NCBI GenBank assembly: GCA_044224925.1 | Contig: JBGAJM010000004.1 | Coordinates: forward strand, 62,001 to 126,000 | Source: Kapaibacterium sp044224925 | Lineage (GTDB): Bacteria; Bacteroidota; Ignavibacteria; Kapaibacteriales; Kapaibacteriaceae | Direction of reading: 5' to 3' | Length of the DNA: 64,000 nt | Part shown: positions 54,701-62,412 of the stretch, in pieces | How positions within the stretch are numbered: the stretch's first letter is position 1 | How the letters are laid out: the number at the start of each line of letters is the position of its first letter | Position numbers and translations under genes: made by a program | Notes under the pieces: generated by a model | What the model saw: the letters and a program-made list of their open reading frames with translations, nothing else | Databases searched by the model: none | What the model was told of the DNA's origin: nothing

Positions 54701-54992
54701 GGACGTGAATGGTGATGGTGCCGTCGACCTTGTGATGGCAGGGAACTTCCTCGGTGCAGAAGGGGAGATCATCGGCTATGATGCGGGGATCGGAAATGTG
54801 CTGCTGAACGATGGCGCCGGACACTTCACCGACGTGCGAGCAGATTCTTCGGGATTTGCTGTGCCGGGTGATGCACGGAACATTGCTTCGATCCCGTGGG
54901 GTGCGAACAAGACGCTCGTGATCGTGGCCCGGAACAATCACAGGCCACGACTCTTCGTCGTGGACAGACCGCGCCCGAAGAGCCCTCGCTAA
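51762..54992 (+). CDS. CRTAC1-like protein: FG-GAP/VCBS repeats with ASPIC/UnbV domain
   Basis: 1076 residues. The signal peptide runs to about 27 (cut near GMA). A first set of FG-GAP/VCBS propeller repeats (about 60-480) has calcium-binding DxDxDG motifs (DINADGLPDLFF, DFDRDGDLDLYI, DLDGDGDLDLVL). An ASPIC/UnbV domain follows (about 490-560: REVQASRGYLSSVDPTVHFG, VIRWPDG). A second set of repeats fills about 610-1060. Such proteins are abundant in Bacteroidota and probably bind ligands at the cell surface. ATG at 51762 is preferred over TTG at 51753. It starts 15 bases after the LptF/G stop. Confidence 0.9.
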   Translation: MPLTNRARGWVLVMFITMACSTVGMAQRFIRLDPITTGVMFANHITESDSFNIYNDIYAYNGGGVAVGDINADGLPDLFFTGTSVPCALYLNRGNFQFDDITESAGITLKGICNGAMMADLSGDGLVDIYVCRRHASNMYYVNNGDNTFTERAMASGIAVNKSSTQAAAFDFDRDGDLDLYIVNNGEARRLGFLNPGENDQLFRNDGDNHFTDVTALSGIKDKGYGLSASVGDLNNDGWPDIYVANDFEERDKLYMNDGQGLFEEATMKHLPYMSQFSMGSDIADMNNDGLLDILTVDMLPESHARRMTQIGGMSKYGPFFDSAQRIHNTLQLNRGNDRFTDIAYLAGIAATDWSWSVLAADFDNDGLTDIFISNGTKRDLGDQDVSYHVASERDLRNDAYKQIPTTRIRNYYFANTGTLQFDSRAGAVGLIDSVITNGAAYADLDGDGDLDLVLNNSDTVAFIYRNQTIEDGPEGHAFLRVQLQGRKLNKAALGARVDLYAGGLHLVREVQASRGYLSSVDPTVHFGLGATRNIDSMVIRWPDGFVNVLKDLAVNIDITVVENTTVRWIAPAPPVTIFQEIPKASIPFKHRENFYDDFKRERLLPSKFSIDGPGLAVGDVNGDGLEDVILTGAKYSPTQLFLQTSTQQFVRDSLCGLEDFTDAEDVSVALFDIDGDKDLDVLVVTGGNEFDVEDEELRDRLYLNNGKGVFTQVPGGVPTGLQSGCKVVLGDIDGDKDLDVFIGGRVIPGRFPETPTSYLLRNDKGKLVDVTQKQGPDLSTMGLISHASFSDYDKDGDADLFVVGMWMSPRLFQNNKGSFKDVSKAAGLEGHEGWYNCVASADIDADGDVDYIIGNFGTNSFYVNRKNDPIDIVYADFDENGSIDPVMSYVPEGVRMPARGKQVIQGHMPVLTRSYPLFRDYAVATTDDMLSKTTVKPIDTLYVRSFASTVVRNNGSAGFSFEPLPDMAQLSPVMAILPMDVNGDGAVDLVMAGNFLGAEGEIIGYDAGIGNVLLNDGAGHFTDVRADSSGFAVPGDARNIASIPWGANKTLVIVARNNHRPRLFVVDRPRPKSPR

Positions 54993-55017
54993 AAAGGACA
55001 TGAGTGTCCGAAAATGT

Positions 55018-55058
55018 CGGGTCCGTATATTTGAAACATGGATACTTTTCAGGACCCG
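55018..55058 (+). promoter_or_regulatory. TATATTTG box flanked by an inverted repeat
   Basis: The -7 box TATATTTG (55026-55033) lies 27 bases before the ATG at 55061. CGGGTCC (55018-55024) and GGACCCG (55052-55058) form a perfect 7-base inverted repeat around it. A separate short hairpin (GGACA, TGAG, TGTCC, 54996-55009) follows the upstream stop. Confidence 0.5.
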
Positions 55059-55060
55059 TC

Positions 55061-56362
55061 ATGAATCGCCTTGTTGGAGTGTGCCTCCTTTTCCTCCTTG
55101 CCGCCGTTCGGCCGTCGTTTGCCCAAGTGCCCGATAGTGCAGAGCTCGTCCATCAGTGGAATCGATGCGTGATCGAGGTGATCATGGAGGATGGATTCGG
55201 TCCGCCCATTGCCGCCCGCATCCATGCCTATGCGAACCTCGCGGGGTATCAGGCAGCCTATCACGGATTCCCTGGATATCGTACGCTAGTGGGCACGTTG
55301 CAGGGCTTCACGAAATGTCCGGAACCGGAGCAAGGCAAAGTGTACGATTGGCGCGTGTCCATGGTGGCCGCGTATCAGATCGCCTGTCAGAAGCTGCTCT
55401 ACCGGATCACGATCAGCGATAGTCTTGCAAAGGTCCACTTCGCGGCACTTGCTGCTGTCGTCCCCAAGGACGTCTTCGACCGCTCAAAGCAATACGGGAT
55501 CGATGTCGGCAAGGCCATTCAAGCCTATGCGAAGGGTGATGGCTATGCGCGCACCCAGGGCATGCCCGAATGGGAATGGCCCAAGTGTGACTCATGCTGG
55601 GAGCCAACGCCCCCGAACTTCGCCAAGCCACTGTCGCCATACTGCGGCATGGTGCGCACGATCGCCATCAAGGCCATGAATCAATTCCCTGTGCCGCCCA
55701 AGATCAACTTCAGCAAGGAACGCGGGTCGGAGTTCTTCAAGGCGGCGAAAGAGACCTACGACGTGGTTCGAACGCTCACACCAGAACAACGGGAGATCGC
55801 GAACTTTTGGAACGACAATCCTGTTGTGACCTCGTATCGCGGACACTTCATCTACAACACGCGGCAGATCTCGCCGGGTGGACACTGGATGAACGTGGCG
55901 ATGCAGGTGATGCGCGATCAACGGTCATCGATGATCAAAGCTCTCGAAGTGTATTCGATGCTCGGATTCGGATTGTTCGATGCCTTCACGTCGTGTTGGG
56001 CAGAGAAGTACCGCTCGCCGCTGATCCGTCCGGTCACCTACATCAATCGCTACATCGACAACGCTTGGGAGCCCCTTCTGCAAACACCGCCATTCCCCGA
56101 ACATGCCAGCGGACATAGCACCATTACTGCGGCAGCGGCAGAGATCCTGTCGTTCCAGCTTGGTGAAGTGGCTTACACGGACAGCACGGAAGTGCCGTTC
56201 GGCTTCACGGTTCGTTCCTTCAAGAACTTCCGTCAAGCAGCCGCAGAGGCATCGGTGAGCCGCTTATATGGCGGCATTCACTACCGTCGTGGATGCGAGG
56301 CCGGTGCGGTGCAAGGCACCGAGATCGGGAAGTACATTGTGGCCACTGTCAAATTCAGATGA
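55061..56362 (+). CDS. Vanadium-haloperoxidase-like PAP2-superfamily protein, secreted
   Basis: 433 residues. The signal peptide is MNRLVGVCLLFLLAAVRPSFA. The three acid-phosphatase/haloperoxidase motifs are in order: KYRSPLIRP (about 314-322), HASGHST (about 347-353) and SRLYGGIHYRRGCEAG (about 401-416). Members bind vanadate or phosphate and act as haloperoxidases or phosphatases outside the cytoplasm; the activity cannot be chosen from sequence. The ATG at 55061 is chosen because it begins the signal peptide. The stop overlaps the lipoprotein gene start (ATGA). Confidence 0.87.
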   Translation: MNRLVGVCLLFLLAAVRPSFAQVPDSAELVHQWNRCVIEVIMEDGFGPPIAARIHAYANLAGYQAAYHGFPGYRTLVGTLQGFTKCPEPEQGKVYDWRVSMVAAYQIACQKLLYRITISDSLAKVHFAALAAVVPKDVFDRSKQYGIDVGKAIQAYAKGDGYARTQGMPEWEWPKCDSCWEPTPPNFAKPLSPYCGMVRTIAIKAMNQFPVPPKINFSKERGSEFFKAAKETYDVVRTLTPEQREIANFWNDNPVVTSYRGHFIYNTRQISPGGHWMNVAMQVMRDQRSSMIKALEVYSMLGFGLFDAFTSCWAEKYRSPLIRPVTYINRYIDNAWEPLLQTPPFPEHASGHSTITAAAAEILSFQLGEVAYTDSTEVPFGFTVRSFKNFRQAAAEASVSRLYGGIHYRRGCEAGAVQGTEIGKYIVATVKFR

Positions 56363-56970
56363 TGAAGTTCGTTTCGATGATCGTGCTCGTAGGAGCACTG
56401 CTCTCTGCCTGTTCAAGTGATCCCGCGACATCGCCGGGACCGACGACGACGTCGATCACAAGGTCCAACATGCGGCCGGATTCCGTGCAGGGGTTCCTGT
56501 ACTATTCGCTGGATGGCGACAGCGTGGTCCCGTTCGAGAAGCGCACCACGAATGAGTGGGACATCCGCATGGCCTATTTGCAAGGCGAAGGTCGGACGCG
56601 TCAGATCGACATCTTTTTCAACTCCGGCACGGCCGGTGTGGGAACGACCAAGGCCTACGTGGCATCTTCGCGCTTTGAATCGGTGACGGCGGCCGACACC
56701 ACGAAACTCAAGAACGACGACACAACGACGGCAGCTCGGATCGTTTCCATCGACCTCACGGGTCCGGGTGTGTTCATCTACCAACCGACGGTTCGTCACA
56801 CCATCGTCCCGAGTCCGGACAAGACCATTGTCGTACGGACAAAGGGTGGCAAGTTTGTGAAGTTCCAGTTCACGAGCATCTACAAGGACGCCGTTCCGAG
56901 TCCCGATGAGCTCACTCCTCTCGGCTTCTATCATTTCCGCTACGTGCGGTCAACATCAGCATCGTTCTAA
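56359..56970 (+). CDS. HmuY-like lipoprotein
   Basis: 203 residues. The lipoprotein signal MMKFVSMIVLVGALLS ends at lipobox LLSAC (Cys18). The mature domain (FLYYSLDGD, TTNEWDIRMAYLQGE, ending PLGFYHFRYV) follows the HmuY pattern of beta-rich haem-binding lipoproteins, including the typical WDI motif. Haem ligands cannot be assigned. HmuY normally passes haem to a TonB receptor (HmuR), which is not in this window. It overlaps the PAP2-like gene by 4 bases. Confidence 0.6.
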   Translation: MMKFVSMIVLVGALLSACSSDPATSPGPTTTSITRSNMRPDSVQGFLYYSLDGDSVVPFEKRTTNEWDIRMAYLQGEGRTRQIDIFFNSGTAGVGTTKAYVASSRFESVTAADTTKLKNDDTTTAARIVSIDLTGPGVFIYQPTVRHTIVPSPDKTIVVRTKGGKFVKFQFTSIYKDAVPSPDELTPLGFYHFRYVRSTSASF

Positions 56971-56994
56971 ACACGACCACAGTTCAGGTGAATC

Positions 56995-57978
56995 ATGTAC
57001 GGTAACATCAGCATCGTCGAAGGCCCAACGGGCGAACAAGTTCAGGACGATCCCGTTTTACTCGCAGAGTTCGAAGCGAAGATCCAACGCGGCGAGAAGA
57101 TCGAGCCGAACGATTGGATGCCTTCCGAGTATCGACGTCAACTCATTCGGATGATCGAACAGCATGCCCATAGCGAGATCATTGGTGCGTTGCCGGAAGG
57201 AACGTGGATCACACGCGCACCTGGGTTCAAGCGGAAGATGGCACTGATGGCCAAGGTGCAAGACGAGATCGGTCACGGTCAACTTCTCTACAGTGCCGCA
57301 GAAACACTTGGCAAGTCGCGCGAGCGCATGATCGACGATCTCCTCACCGGCAAGTCGAAATATTCGAACGTCTTCAACTATCCTGCCTTCACATGGGCCG
57401 ATACGGCGGTGATCGCATGGTTGATCGATGCCTCGGCCATCATCAATCAGGTGACGAATTCAAAGGGTTCGTACGGACCGTACTGCAGAGCGCTCGAGCG
57501 GATCTGCATGGAGGAGTCGTTCCACCTGAAGTATGGCTACGATAACGTGGTCGCACTAGCCACGGGTACACCCGTGCAGCGCGAGATGGTGCAGGCGGCC
57601 TTGAATCGTTGGTGGCGTCCCATCATGCACTTCTTCGGTCCTCCCGACAAACTCAGTCAGCACACCGAAAAGCTCGTTCGCTGGAAAGTGAAGATGGCCA
57701 CGAACGACGATATGCGTCAGCAGTTCTTCAACCAGTATGTTCCGAAGATCCTTGAACTGGGCCTCACCATTCCCGACACGGAGCTGAAGAAAGATCCGAC
57801 AACAGGTGTGTGGGAATACGGCGATCCGGATTGGGACGAGTTCAAGCGCGTGATCAACGGCGACGGCCCGTGCAATAAGGAACGTCTTGCCGTCCGCCGA
57901 CTTGCAGAGGAGCGCGGCCAGTGGGTGCGCGATGCTCTCAAGCGAGCCGACGAGCAGTACGTCACACCACTTTCCTAA
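56995..57978 (+). CDS. paaA: Phenylacetyl-CoA epoxidase subunit A (ring 1,2-epoxidase, diiron)
   Basis: 327 residues matching the catalytic alpha subunit of the ring-epoxidising enzyme of aerobic phenylacetate breakdown. The ferritin-like diiron site has carboxylate-histidine pairs in EQHAHSE, KVQDEIGHGQ and MEESFHLKYGYD. The WMPSEYRRQLIR and ERICMEESFH segments are PaaA-specific. In the canonical system PaaA acts with PaaB, C, D and the reductase E, usually in one operon. None of these genes is here, which makes this an isolated copy. The gene starts 24 bases after the HmuY-like gene. Confidence 0.93.
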   Translation: MYGNISIVEGPTGEQVQDDPVLLAEFEAKIQRGEKIEPNDWMPSEYRRQLIRMIEQHAHSEIIGALPEGTWITRAPGFKRKMALMAKVQDEIGHGQLLYSAAETLGKSRERMIDDLLTGKSKYSNVFNYPAFTWADTAVIAWLIDASAIINQVTNSKGSYGPYCRALERICMEESFHLKYGYDNVVALATGTPVQREMVQAALNRWWRPIMHFFGPPDKLSQHTEKLVRWKVKMATNDDMRQQFFNQYVPKILELGLTIPDTELKKDPTTGVWEYGDPDWDEFKRVINGDGPCNKERLAVRRLAEERGQWVRDALKRADEQYVTPLS

Positions 57979-57984
57979 GGGAAC

Positions 57985-59250
57985 ATGAACGAGGCGTTCG
58001 ACCTCCGACTGAATGAGTACCAACCATGGGCATCACTTGGTGTGTGCCTCCTGATCGGTGCGCTTGTCGGAGCGCAACGCGAAACGGCGAACACGAAGAC
58101 CTCCGTCGGTCTGCGAGACTTCATCCTGATCGCCGGACTCGGCTTCGTTGCCGGTTGGATCCGTGAGCCGATCCTGATCGTGGTGCTTCCGGTGTTGATC
58201 GCGGGCTTTGTGATCGCACAACGCTTTCGTGATCCCGAGCACGTTGGGATCACCACAGATCTGAGCGCCCTTGCCGTGTACATGTTGTGTCTGGTGGCTT
58301 CGATGCGACCGTATCCCGGTTCCATCTCCCTTGCCGCCTCCATGGCCATCCTTCTCACCCTGGTGCTGGTGGTGAAGGGACAGGTGAAGAAGTTCTTTCA
58401 CGAGACGCTCACCGACATGGAATTCGCCGACACCGTGCGATTCCTTGCCCTGATCTTCGTGATCTATCCGCTGCTCCCGCATGGGGAGTTCGGATGGTAT
58501 GGTTTCTTCGTTCCAACGCAGTTCTGGCTCTTCATCGTCCTCGCCTCCTCGATCTCCTACGTGGGGTATTTCCTCGAGAAGTTCCTTGGGACAAAGAAGG
58601 GACTTCTGCTTACGGGCTTCGTTGGCGGACTGGCGTCGACAACGGTGGCAACAGCATCTATCGCACGTCTGGTCCATGCCGATCGTTCGCGAACGCTCGA
58701 AGCATGGCGGTCTGCCACGGTGGCCAACTCCATCCAGTTCCCACGTGTGCTCTTGCTCGTCTTCGTTGTTGGTCCGACGCTCGCCCAACATCTGTTGCTA
58801 CCGTTCATGGCCGCGATGACAGCCGGACTTTTGTTTGCCATGCTGATCCGGACAAAGGATGTGGCAGAGAGCCGCTCTCTGCTCGTCGAATCCGGTAACC
58901 CCTTCGCCTTACTTCCGGCGCTCAAACTCGCCACTACAGTGGTGGTCATCATCCTGATCAGCAAGGTCGCCCTTGCCTGGTTCGGTCGTGGTGCCTTTCT
59001 CGTCACAAGTGCCATCGGTGGATTGGTCGACACCGACTCGATCGCCCTGGCCGCATCCAACCTCGTGACCGGTCAGCCCGACACCATCGGCATCGGCTCG
59101 GGTGCGCTCCTGATCGCCTTCATCGCGAATGCCCTGTTCAAGGTGGTCCTGGCAGCCACCGCGGGCTCCTTCGCCTTTGCATGGCGCCTTGCGATCTCGT
59201 TCACGGTGATGATCTCCGTGGGGTATGCGACCCACCTCCTTGTGCGGTAG
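57985..59250 (+). CDS. MgtC/SapB and DUF4010 family membrane protein
   Basis: 421 residues with about 12 hydrophobic helices. The N-terminal MgtC/SapB-like segment is GVCLLIGALVGAQRETANTKTSVGLRDF. The C-terminal DUF4010 contains GFVGGLASTTVATASIARL and SAIGGLVDTDSIALAASNL. The family is thought to be inner-membrane and transport-related; its substrate is not known. It begins 6 bases after paaA, so it probably shares its transcript. Confidence 0.88.
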   Translation: MNEAFDLRLNEYQPWASLGVCLLIGALVGAQRETANTKTSVGLRDFILIAGLGFVAGWIREPILIVVLPVLIAGFVIAQRFRDPEHVGITTDLSALAVYMLCLVASMRPYPGSISLAASMAILLTLVLVVKGQVKKFFHETLTDMEFADTVRFLALIFVIYPLLPHGEFGWYGFFVPTQFWLFIVLASSISYVGYFLEKFLGTKKGLLLTGFVGGLASTTVATASIARLVHADRSRTLEAWRSATVANSIQFPRVLLLVFVVGPTLAQHLLLPFMAAMTAGLLFAMLIRTKDVAESRSLLVESGNPFALLPALKLATTVVVIILISKVALAWFGRGAFLVTSAIGGLVDTDSIALAASNLVTGQPDTIGIGSGALLIAFIANALFKVVLAATAGSFAFAWRLAISFTVMISVGYATHLLVR

Positions 59251-59266
59251 GCGCGGTGCGGCTCCG

Positions 59267-59274
59267 TATCTTTG
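59267..59274 (+). promoter_or_regulatory. -7 box (TATCTTTG) of mazG
   Basis: TATCTTTG with 6 bases before the mazG ATG, implying a leaderless transcript. A TTG lies about 24 bases upstream. Confidence 0.6.
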
Positions 59275-59280
59275 CCCTCT

Positions 59281-60090
59281 ATGCCAACTCCGATCCCGAC
59301 TCCCAAGGACCCGCAGGACCTGCTGCAGTACATGGGCTCCTTTGTGGAGCTTGTTCGCATTCTGCGCGCCCAATGTCCGTGGGACATGAAGCAAACGCAC
59401 GAGTCCATCTCGCACTTGCTGATCGAAGAGGCGTATGAAACGCTTGAGGCCATTGCGGCAAAGGACGACAAAGAGTTCTCCAAGGAACTCGGTGACCTGC
59501 TCCTGCACGTGGTGATGCATGCCGTGATCGCCGAGCAACGTGGGGCCTTTTCGTTGATCGATGTGATCGACAACGAATTCAAGAAGCTGGTGAATCGACA
59601 TCCGCATGTGTTCGGTGACGAGGTGGCCGCCGACGAGGCCAAGGTGCTCGAGAACTGGGAAAAGCTCAAAATGAAGGAAGGACGCACGTCCATCCTCGAC
59701 GGCGTTCCTAAAGCCCTCCCCGCCGCCCTGCGCGCGCAACGTGTGCAGGAGAAGGCCGCTAATGCCGGATTCGACTGGGACGACAAAGCGTTGGTCTGGG
59801 ACAAAGTGGAAGAAGAGATCCGCGAGCTGCGCGCCGAAGTGGAGCGCGGCGATGCCGTTGCCATGCAGCGTGAGTTCGGCGACGTGTTGTTCGCTCTCGT
59901 CAATGCCGCACGTCATGAGCAGTTCATCGCAGAAGATGCCCTGCATGGAACGACGAACACCTTCATGCGCCGCTTCCAGTATATCGAGGTGAAAGCAAGG
60001 GAGGCAGGGCGGCAACTCGAAGAGATGAGCCTTGCAGAAATGGATGCGCTTTGGGACGAGGCCAAACGATTGGAGCGTGAAAAGGCATGA
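59281..60090 (+). CDS. mazG: Nucleoside triphosphate pyrophosphohydrolase MazG
   Basis: Hydrolyses NTPs to NMP and pyrophosphate for nucleotide-pool cleaning. 269 residues with two tandem MazG repeats: the first is CPWDMKQTHESISHLLIEE with EEAYE and ELGDLL, and the second is VWDKVEEEIRELRAEV with EFGDVLFALVN. This matches full-length MazG. ATG at 59281 is chosen over an upstream TTG at 59272 because of the promoter spacing. It overlaps the LCP gene by 4 bases. Confidence 0.95.
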   Translation: MPTPIPTPKDPQDLLQYMGSFVELVRILRAQCPWDMKQTHESISHLLIEEAYETLEAIAAKDDKEFSKELGDLLLHVVMHAVIAEQRGAFSLIDVIDNEFKKLVNRHPHVFGDEVAADEAKVLENWEKLKMKEGRTSILDGVPKALPAALRAQRVQEKAANAGFDWDDKALVWDKVEEEIRELRAEVERGDAVAMQREFGDVLFALVNAARHEQFIAEDALHGTTNTFMRRFQYIEVKAREAGRQLEEMSLAEMDALWDEAKRLEREKA

Positions 60091-61217
60091 ACGTGGCGTC
60101 CTCACCGACGCTTGACTCGGCGGCGGCGAAGAAGGCCGATAAGAACATCAATGAAGATGGCGTCGACACGACGCAGTTCAACGTGAACGATACGATGATC
60201 ACGCTCAAGAACGATGCGTTCCCGCAGATGGGCGGTCGTGTCGTGAACGTGATGGTCACGGGCGTGGATTCTCGCTTGGGTGACCCGATGGGGCATGCCG
60301 ATGCGAATCACTTGGTGCGATTCTTCCTGGATAGCGGCTGCATCGAGATCATCTCGATCCCGCGCGACACACCGTTCGATGCGGGTTTCGAAGATTCCAC
60401 GGGATTGAACAAGCTCACGAACGTACGGGCCAACCGAGGTCGGCAGGCCTATCTCAAGGCCGTGACCGAGATCACGGGATGTCAGCGCATCGAGTACTAC
60501 ATCGAGTTCGGATTCTCGCAGGCCATCGGACTCCTGGAACTCCTGGGCTACAAGGAGAATGCGGCCTCCACGCTTCGCGTGCTGCGTTCACGGCAAGCCT
60601 ATCGTAGTGGCGACTTCCAGCGATCCTACAATCAAGGACAGTTCATTCGGCAGGCAGTGCTCAAGCACTTCGATAAGACCGATGATATCGTTGGCGACAT
60701 TGCACTACGTGCCGCACTGGCCCTCGTCGAAACGAATCTTTCCTACGATGCCTGTCAGCAGATCTTCGAAGCGATGCGCGCAAAAGGCTTCCCTCGCGAT
60801 CCTTCCAACGTGTGGGTCCGCCTCAAACCAAGCGTGATCGCCAAGTTCACCATGTATGATTTCTCTGCGGAGAATGTGAACGAGATCAATCGCGAGATCG
60901 ATTACAAGATCCATCGGTTGGGGCTGGACAGTATTGCCGTCACGTCGGAAACGTATGAGCGCCGACTGTCCAATCTTGTGAACAAGGCCGCGGCCGACAG
61001 TGCCAAGAGTCCGAGCAGTGTTGTGCGATTGCTCCGTCGTGCCTACGAACAGCGGGCGTGGATGCAGGTGTCGGACCGGCAGAAGCGAACGGCCTATCGC
61101 GATCGTATGTGTGGCATGCTCATCGTATCGTACGATCGCATGAAGAACACACAAGCATCCCAGCAGATCCGTTCCTATCTCGATATCGAGAACAAGGCCG
61201 CTAGCGCAAGTAAGTAA
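60087..61217 (+). CDS. LytR-CpsA-Psr (LCP)-like protein without membrane anchor
   Basis: 376 residues. An LCP-type core is visible (NVMVTGVDSRLG at 54-65, HADANH at 70-75, IISIPRDTPFD at 88-98), preserving the Asp and Arg residues that bind polyprenyl pyrophosphate in LCP ligases. LCP enzymes attach glycopolymers to peptidoglycan and usually have an N-terminal transmembrane helix. Here the N-terminus is charged with no hydrophobic segment, and the C-terminal half (about 230-376) is helical and unrecognised. It may be cytoplasmic or exported by other means. It overlaps mazG by 4 bases and the convergent EnvC-like gene by 17. Confidence 0.72.
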   Translation: MNVASSPTLDSAAAKKADKNINEDGVDTTQFNVNDTMITLKNDAFPQMGGRVVNVMVTGVDSRLGDPMGHADANHLVRFFLDSGCIEIISIPRDTPFDAGFEDSTGLNKLTNVRANRGRQAYLKAVTEITGCQRIEYYIEFGFSQAIGLLELLGYKENAASTLRVLRSRQAYRSGDFQRSYNQGQFIRQAVLKHFDKTDDIVGDIALRAALALVETNLSYDACQQIFEAMRAKGFPRDPSNVWVRLKPSVIAKFTMYDFSAENVNEINREIDYKIHRLGLDSIAVTSETYERRLSNLVNKAAADSAKSPSSVVRLLRRAYEQRAWMQVSDRQKRTAYRDRMCGMLIVSYDRMKNTQASQQIRSYLDIENKAASASK

Positions 61218-62412
61218 GCGGGTTCGCGCGTTCACGTCCGCGCCACACTTCGAAATGCACGAACGATCCATCGACGCTCTCGCCACTCGTGCCCAACAGT
61301 GTTCCTGCGCGCACGGCACTTCCTTGGCGAACATTCACATTGGCGAGGTTCGCATACACAGTGCGGAACCCATTGCGATGGTCAACGATGACCAGCGATC
61401 CGAATCCCGGAAGCCAACTCACACTAGAGACCTCTCCGCTGCCAACACAAAGCACGCTGCTCCCCATGGGTGCCTTGATGTCGATGCCGGGGTTCTCGAA
61501 TGTTGTTCCGGTCTCCGGACTCCGATACGTTCCATAGCCGTGCAAGAGCTGTCGTGATGCCGTGGGCCACGGCAGAGAATTCCCTGCATACCCGCCCGGA
61601 AGATCGCCACCGGTGGAGACGGAGGGTTCGTTCCGTTCTGAGGTGCGCGAGTCTGCGATCCGTGGCTCGGTGCGCTGCTGCGACTTGCGTTGCGCACGCT
61701 CGGCTTTGCGCTTGCGTTCTTCGCGCGACACCAGGTCGGAGATCATCGAACGTAATGTTGCCACGCTGGCCTGCTTCTTGGCGAGTTCTCTGCGGAGGAG
61801 GTCCTTATCGGCACGAATGCGCTCGATCTCTGAGCGCGACTTGGTGATCGTGGTCGCAAGCTGCTTCTTCTCACGTTCTTTCGCAGCGATCACGCTGCTC
61901 TGCGTTTGCGAGTATTCTGCCAGTAGTGTGCGTTGCTCTGCCAACGAGTCTTGCAGGGAGATCATCTGTCGACGGTAGTGTGCCAGCGACGCGCTGAGCG
62001 CCTTGTACACTTCGGTACGTTCGAGCGATGCTTGCGGGACGCCCGATTCCCGCGTGCGAAGGTCCATCATCGCACGTGTGATCGAATTGTAGGAATGCTC
62101 GGCCCGCTGCAGGGATGTTTGCGTGTTCTGCAATTCGTGTTCGACCACGGTGGCCGAATCCTGCAACGCCTGAAGGTCGCGCTCCAGCTCTGCGATGTAC
62201 GATGCAAGACGCGAGCTCTGTCGTTGATACGACGAGAGCGATCGCATAGTGGACGATTCGCGATGGTTGAGCGACTCGATGCGTTGCCGCGTGGCCTCGA
62301 TGGAAGCACGCATGCGTTGGAGTTCCCGCTGCTTCTCCTGTAAGGATTGCGCAACGAGTGAGGCGCTGAGGAGCACACTTAGTACGACGGCACCAAGCAC
62401 GCGCACGGTCAT
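61201..62412 (-). CDS. EnvC/NlpD-like peptidoglycan hydrolase activator (degenerate M23)
   Basis: 403 residues. The signal peptide runs to about 22. A long coiled coil follows (about 22-250, many Glu, Arg and Gln), then a basic linker and a C-terminal LytM/M23 domain (about 295-400). The zinc-site residues are degenerate: NPGIDIKAP has Asn where the first His should be, TVYANL has Asn for His, and VHFEVW lacks the first His of HLH. This pattern fits EnvC and NlpD, which activate amidases rather than cut themselves. It is coupled to murA (4-base overlap). Confidence 0.87.
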   Translation of the reverse strand: MTVRVLGAVVLSVLLSASLVAQSLQEKQRELQRMRASIEATRQRIESLNHRESSTMRSLSSYQRQSSRLASYIAELERDLQALQDSATVVEHELQNTQTSLQRAEHSYNSITRAMMDLRTRESGVPQASLERTEVYKALSASLAHYRRQMISLQDSLAEQRTLLAEYSQTQSSVIAAKEREKKQLATTITKSRSEIERIRADKDLLRRELAKKQASVATLRSMISDLVSREERKRKAERAQRKSQQRTEPRIADSRTSERNEPSVSTGGDLPGGYAGNSLPWPTASRQLLHGYGTYRSPETGTTFENPGIDIKAPMGSSVLCVGSGEVSSVSWLPGFGSLVIVDHRNGFRTVYANLANVNVRQGSAVRAGTLLGTSGESVDGSFVHFEVWRGRERANPLTYLR

